A stretch of DNA of 64,000 nucleotides, taken from the NCBI RefSeq assembly GCF_932526225.1, contig NC_064045.1:6866998-6930997 (forward strand), read 5' to 3'. This document shows positions 55,411 through 64,000 of the stretch, piece by piece. The stretch's first letter is position 1. Every line of letters begins with the position of its first letter. The DNA is from Nematostella vectensis (taxonomy: Eukaryota; Cnidaria; Anthozoa; Actiniaria; Edwardsiidae). The notes under the pieces are model-generated. The model did not search any database. It worked only from the letters and a program-made list of their open reading frames with translations, and was not told where the DNA came from. A program made the translations under genes and the position numbers.

Positions 55411-58400
55411 GAGTTGAGGGGCAGATCGGTCGCTAGTCTCTGTCTTCTTTAGCGTCACGTTCGCAAATGGGCTGGTTCTGAGATAAGACAAAAGGGCAAT
55501 CAAACAAAGCGCTATTCTTGGAATCTACTATTATAAATACACGCATGTTCTACCTACAAGCTAAATTCACAAGATCATTAGAGTGCACGGCATACAATAG
55601 AATCCTTATCGCGGATAAGGCCGTAACAAGCAGGGGAAAGAGAAAGGTAGTTGCCACCCCCCACAGGAATCCCCAACCAAATACAAGGAGTGACTGAGCC
55701 AGAACCAGTTACAAACTCACAATCACACGGTCTACAACCCCTATTAATGGAGCACACCCAGTACTTACTTGTCTGAATTGTCCTCATCAGGGGGTGGCGT
55801 AGGGGGAGGAGGTGGCGGCGGAGGAGGCGGTCCCAGTTGAGGATGCGTCTTCGGCGTGGTGGGTGTGGGCGGCTGAGGCGCGGTATGAGTAGTGGTGGAA
55901 GGGGAATCACTTGGAGGCGCATTTGTTGCTGGGGTACTGTCTGGCTCGGATGACTTGTTGGATGATTCAGGTTCACTGGCTGCAAAAACAAGACAATAAA
56001 ACAATAGACCGTTTTCAGACTGGCGGGCCATAGCTGATCTTAAATGGCGTACGAAGTGGACTTTACAGATGAAGCTAAAAAATGCTGTCAGAGTGCTTCT
56101 TTCGCGGAGTTTTGGAGTCAAATTGCCTTTCGTCCGCATTTTGGATGAGCGCGCAACATCGTGAAAACTGTCTATTGGCTTAGTCGCTAGTCAGTCCTTT
56201 CGAAACCCGTTTTGACGATTTCTTTTTCGACACCGTTTTCGACTTCTGTCCGCTAACAAGAGGGTTCACAGTACAATGGAGCCCCGCTCCAAGGACACCC
56301 GCTTAATAAAACACCTCGTTATCATGGGCAGCTTTGAAAATCCTTAAAGTCCCAAGAAAGATTCATACATTTTCCGCAAATCTAAATCCAAGAAAAAAGC
56401 CCATTTTCAGTTTATACCAACCAACGTCATAAGAACAAACCATTTGTAAATACAGTCTTGGGGTCCCAATGAAACAACCTTGTTTTGAAACATTTCGTTT
56501 TACTTGTTCGCCATTCGACATGATATACCATATATTTGGAAGTTCACTTTTTTCATTTTTTACTGTTTATTTAGCCCTAGAACTATGTACTTCAAGGATT
56601 TCCACGTAAATTTGCAGGAATTCGTGTTTACTATGATCTTGTAAACCACCAATTTTAAAAAAGGTCCAGGCCCTTGCGTTTTAAGAACACCGCAGGTTCC
56701 ACGCGCCCTTGCCCCAGGCCCTTTTGACCATTTAGGAAAACGACTGCCATTTATTGATGTTTCACAGTACACACTTACGTCCAGAGGTCTCTCCGTTTGC
56801 TGCGATTTCATTCGTCGTCTGGGCGTCCCCATAATCAGGCAAGGGCAAGGCCATCGTGGCGGGTCCTTCGCTAGCGAACCGCTTGAGTGACCTGTGGCCT
56901 GGACCCGAGTCAAATACGGGGCGAGAATGAACACCGCTGACTGGCATGGTCTGACTGACAGATGATCTGGAAAAAAAGAAGTCACAGAGAAATAGTGATA
57001 AAAATGTTTTTTTTCACACTCACAAAAAATAAATCTTGTAAAGAATAAAACATGTTTCTCAATCGTCAATACAAGTAACAGATATTTATTGAAAAAGTTT
57101 TTATTCGTATTTGAAAAAATGACAAATTCTCGAGGGACCTGTGATCACAATGGCACTTTAAATTAATGTATTGATATTTAAAAAACGCCCCGATGGGGAA
57201 CAGAGCATAAAAAGTATATTTACCCTGTTGCGACGGCGATTATCTCCTGGGTGTACGCCGCCGGAAACCAGCCCGACCTGACAACGGAAGCATAGGGTCA
57301 ACCAAATAGCTCCTGAACCGGCCGAAACATGTCCTATTCGTTTACTCAACCAGCCAGCCAAGCCGAACAAGGGAAAAACATAACTTAACAAATAGCTCCT
57401 GAACCGGCCGAAACTGTCCTATTCCTTTACTCAAACAGCCAGCCAAGCCTAACAAGGGAAAAAACATAACTTAACAAATAGCTCCTGAACCGGCCAAAAC
57501 TGTCCTATACCTTTACTCAAACAGCCAGCCCAGCCGAACAAGGGAAATCATAACTTAACAAATAGCTCCTGAACCGGCCGGAACTGTCCTATTCCTTTAC
57601 TCAAACAGCCAGCCAAGCCGAACAAGGAAAAAAAACATAACAAATAGCTCCTGCAATGGTAAGGATAGGCCTATACAAAACAGTCCGGGCAGCCGAACAA
57701 GGGAAAAATAGCTTAACCAGCTAGCTTATGCAATAGTTCAGATCGGCCTGACCCAAACAGCCAGCCCAGCCGAACAAGGGAAACATAGGTTAACCAACCA
57801 GCTCCTAAACCGGCCAAACTGGCCTATACCAATACCCAAACAGCCAGCCCAGCCGAACAAGGGAAGCATAGGTTAACCAACCAGCTCCTAAACCGGCCAA
57901 ACTGGCCTATCCCAATACCCAAACAGCCAGCACAGCCAAACAAGGGAAACATAGCTTATACCAAACAGTCAGCCCAGCCTGACTCTGTTTGCACAAGAGC
58001 TATGCCCAACAGACCAGAACCGGTGTAAAGCTGTTCATGAAAAGGACAGTTCAAACTGACAGAAAGAGAATAAGGGAATCAACAACTACTGCACCAAGAC
58101 AGAACTAACGATCCACCCAACATAATTGAAAAAAGAAACATCCATTACTTTAGTTATTTAGGGGCGGCGGAAGGGGAGGAGCAGGGGGGCACCAGCCCCT
58201 CCACCTTTGAAAGTTGGGGGCCAGGGCCCCCCCACCATTTTTCTGAGCGAATTCTTCTTTATATATGAACGTTTTTTAAACAACGGGTACATATGCAACC
58301 GAGAACAAATTTGTTGAACATATTAAAATTCGTGCATAAAACCCTAGGTTACCCCCCGCGTTTTTATAAATAGCGCTTTGAAATCACCACCCACCCCCTC

Positions 58401-61400
58401 CCCTTGAAACCACTACCCACCTCTCCCCCAAGTTCCCCCCCCCCACTTATACTCCGCCGCCCCTGTCTTTGTCTACTCAAGCTTTTATTTAACATAGCTA
58501 GTGCTACTAAACAGGGGTAACACCATAATAAAAGACTTATGTAAATATAATAAAGACGATCTTGCTAGCCGTTAAGGTGTATACAAGGTACCCACCACAC
58601 CCAACTATCTATGGCCCATCTTACTTCTGCGTTTTGAGGTTCTCGCCATATTGCCACCCTGCCACAACGTCACTAACAGGCTCGATGATATCACCCTGGC
58701 GACGAAACAAAACACATAATCACAATGGGGAACGCAACACAAGCTCGGTCAGGGCCAGGAGGCAGAAATAAATTATGTGCCAGGCAAAACCACTTGATTG
58801 AGACAAGGTGACCGAGAATGGACAGCTCTACTCAATGTGTAACTAGAAAATGTTATTATAACGCCTGCTCTGATTGGTTGAAAAGTGTGAAATCACATGG
58901 GTGATTTACATCAGGTATCGCGAGATATATATTTGGATTTTTTCTTAATGACTCTTTATCGATTTAGAATAATATTTCCTCCATAATAATAATTTCTCAA
59001 TAATAACATTTTGTCCAGCTTCCCCAAATACTTATAAAATACCGCCAAATAATGGATTGATTGATGATTGCCTCCACTGTAAATTTCACACAAAGAAACG
59101 ATATCGCACGAGTCACGGAATCATGATTGATTGATGACGGAAAAAACCTGGAAAATGGGCAATTCGAGATAGAGAAAGAAGACAATTTCTTACAATGGCC
59201 ATCGGTTCCTTGAATTACGAACCGATTTTCACAACACAAATAACGTGAGGCTGCAGTGCACAGATTTGGGCTTTTTAAGATTACATCTACTTTTCCTTGA
59301 TTATCCTTGCGCTAAGTATCAGCTCAGGGACTAAAAGCTCAAGTTTCAATTACACTTTACAAAAAGTCGCATCAATTTAAAAACAAGCCGCACTTGATAT
59401 ATTGTTTGCTATTACTTGCACTACTCACTAAGCAGACCCGTACCCAGGATTTTTCTTGGAGGTGCGAAACCGGAAAAGTGGACCTAATTTTTCCGGGGGG
59501 GGGGGGGGGGGAGGAGTTCCCTGATAAAAATCTAACCACCTCCGAAAGAACAAAAAATGATTTTTATGCCTTTTCAGTATCTCCATGTGACGTTTACTGT
59601 CGGATTTGGCCACATACCAGAGTGATCTAGCTTATGCTTTATAGTTTTGTCTACAAATAGCACGTCTATTGAGAACCAAAAGTGGGATTTCGGCCGTTGT
59701 TGGGGGGGGGGGTGGGTTAGCACCCCCTGCACCCCCCTGGGTACGGGCCTTGGGGGCGTAAATTTTCTGATAAAAATCTGACCATCTATTTTCTTCTGTT
59801 TGAGAGTCTTCAGCCTAGTTTACACTTCTTTGAAAAGGCGTTATACCCCGCCTTAATCTAACTATTCGCAAACCTCTTTGAAGCTGAGTTGAGATGCCTC
59901 GGCTGCCTCGTGTTTAAATATCGCCTGTAACTTCACTTTGCTGTGAACAATCAAAAGGAATATCTAAGCGATATTTTTCAATTTAACCCTAATCCCATTT
60001 TTTCCCGACTCCCGAGTATCAGTTCTCATTTTACCGGCCTTCAAAATTAATATCTTGTTATCAAATACAGCAATGTATTGTTTCGAGCGCCCCTTACATT
60101 TGTCCAGTTCTCTCGCGCGAAAAAGCTAGCAAAACAACAACGAACAGTTTATTTACACTATCCTAAGAAGGTTTCTACGTCGTTTACTCTCATACCTCTG
60201 CATGGCTGGTCCAAGATTGTTATTCCCAGTAACGGTATTAGCCTAGAAGGGGTTAAAACAAGCGCGTGATTTTAGCTGAGTGAACGTCAGGCCAAAAAAG
60301 CCATAATGTTTTAATACTTGAAGCACACAGAACAACTCTTACCACATGTATAGCAAGGCATGAAAAGTAACGAACATCCCTGAGATAGAGTAGTTGATCC
60401 GGACAACTTAAACCCGGACCTCCAGGTAACTTAAACCCTGGGTTACCCGGACCTCCCGGTAACTTAAACCCTTGGTAAGTAGAATAGCTCCCGATAACTT
60501 AAACCCTTGGTAGTACGAACCTCCCGATAACTTAAACCCTGGGTAGCTCGAACCTCCCGATAACTTAAACCCTGGGTAGCTCGAACCTCTCGATAACTTG
60601 AACCCTTGGTAGCTCGAACCTCTTGATAACTTAAACCCTGGGTAGTACGAACCTCTAGATAACTTAAACCCTTGGTAACTCGAACCTCTCGATAACTTAA
60701 ACCCTGGGTAACCCGAACCTCTCGATAACTTAAACCCTTGGTAGCTCGAACCTCTCGATAACTTAAACCCTGGGTAGTACGAACCTCTCGATAACTTAAA
60801 CCCTGGGTAGTACGAACCTCTCGATAACTTAAACCCTTGGTAACTCGAACCTCTCGATAACTAGGACCCTGGGTAGTACGAACCTCTCGATAACTTAAAC
60901 CCTGGATAGTACGAACCTCTCGATAACTTGGACCCTGGGTAGTACGAACCTCTCGATAACTTAAACCCTGGGTAGTACGAACCTCTCGATAACTTAAACC
61001 CTGGGTAGTACGAACCTCTCGATAACTTAAACCCTGGGTAACTCGAACCTCTCGATGACTTAAACCCTGGGTAACTCGAACCTCTCGATAACTTAAACCC
61101 TGGGTAGTACGAACCTCTCGATAACTTAAACCCTGGGTAGTACGAACCTCTTGATAACTTAAACCCTTGGTAACTCGAACCTCTCGATAACTTGAACCCT
61201 TGGTAACTCGAACCTCTCGATAACTTGAACCCTGGGTAGTACGAACCTCTCGATAAGTAACTCGAACCCTTGAACATCTTGCTAAATTTTAACAAAATCA
61301 ATTTTCCTTTTCCTTTTCTTTTTCTTTTCTAGACCCGTTATATATTTTGCGATTTAACCTCTGACATACGAACCAGGAATGTTCTCACACATCCCTACAT

Positions 61401-63393
61401 CGTTTTGCTAAACGTTCATCAAAGCTTTTTCTTCGTCCATATTTTCTCGTTTGAGAAGACGAACACCGAACTCACCTGTCCTTCCGGCTTTTTCTTGACT
61501 AAAGCGAACCATTTCGGTATTTTTTCCAGAAGCATGGCAGCATTCTGTTGAAAAAACAGCGCATGGCAGCATTCTGTTAAGAAAATATATCAAGATGGAG
61601 AAAAAAACAGGGCATGGCATGTCCTTTCTTTCAATGTAATGCAGAGCCGTAGCAGGCCACGTAAGATAAGGGGTGGGGGCACAATACAGAAACATTAGGA
61701 AAATATTGGGGGGGGGGGACACAATACAGAAACATTTATAAAATATTGGGGGGGGGGACACAATACAGAAACATTTATAAAATATTGGGGTGGGCAAAAT
61801 ACAGAAACATTTAGAAAATATTGGGGGGGGCACAATACAGAAACATTTAGAAAATATTGGGGGGCACAATACAGAAACTTCAAGAAAATATTAGGGGGGG
61901 CGCAATACAGAAACTCCACTGGTCATTTCCTTATAATTTTTTTAATTAGTAAGGTCCAGTGATTACGGTCCTGTGATGTGCGGCTTTTTACTCACGTGAT
62001 CATAGAAATCCATACAGCTTTTCAGGACTATGCTAGCTCTGTCGACGACGAAACAATAACGTTTCCACTCTTCTGATAAAGACTGAGAGAAAAAAAATAA
62101 TGAAAATAATACCGTTACTACTCCTCTGATAAAGACTGAGAGAAAAATAATTATAATAATGACAATAATAACATTTCCACTTTGACGACGGCTACAGCAT
62201 CAAGAACTGCGAGCATATTCCAAAACGAATGTTGACGTTTGTGATGGCGCGCGTAGAACGTGAAAATAGGAAAATGCCGTTCAAGATTTGCCGCTGGGGA
62301 CGACAACACGCTGTTTATGAGTAATCCCTGAGCTTGCGCGCCGTTCTTGTTGCAGTCATCGTCGTTTTTGCGTAAGACCCCTAAAGACTAGAAGAGTAAC
62401 ACAACAATGAGTTGGGATCAAGACGCGAGAGTCCATACCTGTCAACCCCCGAAAATCTCAAGGCTTGAGAATTTTTTTGGAGGGGAGGGGTGGGATATAT
62501 TCATTTATTTGGGGGGAGGGGTGGGTTTAACCTTGCAGGCTTTTGCCGTATAGAAAGCTCTCGCGAACAAATCCACTTATAGCTCTCACGAGGGTGTTAG
62601 ATAAATAACGCTACGCAAGCGTATTGTTGTTTCAAATATTTTAATATAAAATAGGCAAAATGACGATTTTCTATGGAATAATTTTTCGGAAGCGATAAAA
62701 ATCACTAAAAAGCGGGAGATTTGGTGCTCAACGCCGGAGAGCGGGAGAAGGGGTCCAAAATCTTAAGACTCCCGCCTAATGTGGGGGAGTTCACAGGTAT
62801 GAGAGTCTGTGCTCTCACCTTTGTACAAGCTTCTCTTCTGAACATCTCTAGCTGTTTCTGGAATATCGTCAGCTGCTCTTCGCACTGAAACAGAGAGGGT
62901 ATGAAGACAGAAGGACGGACGGTCGGATAGACGGGCGGACTGACAGACACTGGGGACCTTAAGATTTACACTGACGACGGATAAAACAACGATATAAAAA
63001 GGGGGGATTAAAAAAATGTGTTCGCACTCCAAAAAATAATGTGTTCGCGTTCAACTCCAAACAAGTTTCAATGGTATAGGCAAAGAATAGGCTTAGAAAT
63101 AAATGAAAAAAGAAAACAATAAAGTTTATTCTACAGTAACAAACGCAGTCCTCAAATGACCGTAAAAGTTTTAATTCAAGTCGTGGTTTCGTGGAAAACG
63201 CATGAAATGCATCAGAAGAAGAAAAAACATTTTCACGTACTTCTTTATTGAATTCGCAATCAAATTATATTGTTTTTCGCCGTCGTCGTCCGATTTTCTG
63301 TCCTAGTTTCTTATTGAAGGTCCCTAATCAGACGGACGGACTATCAAAAAGAGGGACGTATGGAAAGACAGACAGATATAGAAAGAGGCAGAT

Positions 63394-63459
<66 letters not shown>

Positions 63460-63844
63460 GGACAGACACAAAGACGGAGACAGGCAAAGAGATGGACGGA
63501 CGGATCAGACGCGTTCAGTGCTTTCACCTGTTTCTCTTTCTCTTCGTATTTCTCAGTCGGTTTCTTTCTCTGACTTTTTTTGCGAATCTTGAGGAGTTCA
63601 TTCTTTGCCTTTTCAACACACTTGAAACAGAACAACAGAAAAAGAATACGTTAACCGAACTAGTTACCGATAAGCATGATAACAGTGTCAACATAACTAG
63701 CTACAGGATAACCACGTCAGCATAACTAGAAACAGCATGTTTATTCGTGCATCTCCACGCCACCATACCAATACAAATCATGATCATGTTTTCAACTACC
63801 TCTGTTTGTGTCTTATTATCCTGTTGGTAATTCTTCTGTACAGA
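55405..63844 (-). CDS. BAIAP2: BAIAP2/IRSp53-like I-BAR and SH3 protein, 3' twelve exons (partial)
   Basis: Exons 63844-63800, 63620-63528, 62884-62819, 62082-61996, 61544-61476, 60242-60196, 59940-59874, 58695-58625, 57277-57224, 56966-56779, 55979-55769 and 55477-55405 join in phase (356 codons plus TAG). The first five are the C-terminal half of the IMD/I-BAR domain (NELLKIRKKSQRKKPTEKYE; SLSEEWKRYCFVVDRAS; MLLEKIPKWFALVKKKP), which binds membranes and actin and makes outward protrusions. The next four give the SH3 domain (VKLQAIFKHEAAEASQLSFK, EGDIIEPVSDVVAGWQYGE, SGWFPAAYTQEI), the docking site for WAVE, Mena and others. The tail has MALPLPDYGD, a Ser/Pro linker with ten prolines in a row, and SPFANVTLKKTETSDRSAP, matching the conserved C-terminal motif of vertebrate BAIAP2. 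The 5' exons lie beyond base 64000. More alternative exons may exist between 61475 and 60243. Orthology to BAIAP2 rather than BAIAP2L1/2 is not resolved, as expected for an invertebrate single gene. Confidence 0.93.
57262..57975. repeat. ~85-bp minisatellite seeded from the BAIAP2 SH3 exon acceptor
   Basis: About eight degenerate units (AACAGCCAGCCCAGCCGAAC, AAGGGAAGCATAGGTTAACC, AGCTCCTGAACCGGCC). The exon-proximal unit overlaps the first bases and acceptor of the SH3 exon at 57277 (GGAAACCAGCCCGACCTGAC followed by AACGGAAGCATAGGGTCAAC), so the array is a tandem expansion of that boundary into the intron. Confidence 0.85.
58152..58462. mobile_element. G/C-rich fold-back
   Basis: TAGGGGCGGCGGAAGGGG and ACTCCGCCGCCCCTG are inverted ends, with homopolymer G and C runs inside. 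Intronic in BAIAP2. Confidence 0.5.
59431..59755. mobile_element. Fold-back with GACCCGTACCCAGG ends
   Basis: GACCCGTACCCAGGATTT and CCCCTGGGTACGGGCC are inverted ends around homopolymer G tracts. It lies in a BAIAP2 intron. The 16972-17099 fold-back has related ends. Confidence 0.6.
60404..61275. repeat. ~33-bp minisatellite in BAIAP2 intron
   Basis: About 27 units of ATAACTTAAACCCTGGGTAG plus TACGAACCTCTCG. No exon-edge sequence was recognised in the unit, unlike the 57262 array. Confidence 0.93.
61631..61940. repeat. G-rich dispersed repeat, internally amplified copy
   Basis: Seven or more copies of this family occur in the window. Consensus features: it begins near GCAGGGCCGTAGCAGG, then a G-run, CACAATACAGAAACATTAAG, AAAATATTGGGGG, ACGCCCCTACTGGTCATTTC, and ends in an inverted GTGCCCCC...TACGGCCCTG. 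The two ends are roughly inverted, so a MITE is likely. Here the 35-base CAGAAACATTTAGAAAATAT unit is tandemly repeated about six times. Confidence 0.75.
63398..63462. repeat. (GACA)n microsatellite
   Basis: About 16 near-perfect tetranucleotide copies in a BAIAP2 intron. Confidence 0.97.
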
Positions 63845-64000
63845 CTGGAAAAAGAGCAAGAGAGAATTATATCCTTTATGCTTGAAGTCGCTCCTTAGCC
63901 TAGGGTAACCGCGTAAAATAAATGTAGCAGAAAAACTAGTATAACATACTAAAAATCTAGCCCTCTTGCAGTTGCGAGGAAGACGTACGAACTCTGGTGC

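Noticed and set aside
57158-57391. 77-codon minus-strand frame over the SH3 exon
   Set aside because: Wrong frame; the SGWFPAAYTQ frame of 57277-57224 joins both neighbouring SH3 exons in phase.

Overview
This is a eukaryotic window, most likely from an anthozoan cnidarian (sea anemone or coral). The evidence is compact genes with short GT-AG introns, slowly evolving animal genes (Integrator subunit 1, an IRSp53/BAIAP2-type I-BAR protein), a PAN-EGF-fibrinogen mosaic secreted protein, a RAG1 N-terminal-domain relative, and heavy loads of fold-back DNA elements and minisatellites. The species call is inference.

Layout. Every gene or gene remnant I could support is read from the minus strand. 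69-9111: the first 12 exons of INTS1 (it continues off the left edge). 9.1-11.9 kb: repeats, including a minisatellite of about 525 bp. 11948-16291: a complete seven-exon gene for a 410-residue secreted PAN / EGF / fibrinogen-domain protein. 17886-19850: a Tc1/mariner-class element with inverted repeats of about 350 bp and a dead transposase. 20-21 kb: two MITEs. 20948-22582: a 13-finger C2H2 protein. 22.6-29.6 kb: mobile-element debris. 29612-31674: a broken gene joining a RAG1-type N-terminal region (RING plus flanking zinc sites) to the C-terminal end of a transposase-like protein, with the middle deleted. 33012-43655: a single exon of more than 10 kb encoding a giant C2H2 protein of about 3,540 residues, with a nonsense-separated extra repeat module at 32103-33011. 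48000-48329: an exon with a transposase/integrase-type helix-turn-helix, whose donor is in phase with the giant exon's acceptor. 49486-49790: a BTB/PHR gene fragment (pseudogene). 51345-52658: the intact BTB-BACK-PHR gene. 55405-63844: twelve exons of a BAIAP2/IRSp53-like gene (its 5' end lies beyond the right edge).

Exon models were built by hand from conserved protein similarity and splice signals. For INTS1, the PAN-FReD gene and BAIAP2 every junction is phase-consistent, and the PAN-FReD gene closes exactly on 411 codons.

The most unusual pattern is that several intronic or exonic tandem arrays carry the splice site and edge sequence of the neighbouring exon in each repeat unit (INTS1 exons 3, 6 and 11; PAN-FReD exon 2; BAIAP2 SH3 exon), with single extra copies at two BAIAP2 I-BAR acceptors. 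The arrays therefore appear to have been seeded from exon edges and may multiply usable splice sites. The RAG1-like remnant and the giant zinc-finger exon, with its possible transposase-derived first exon, are the other main points of interest.
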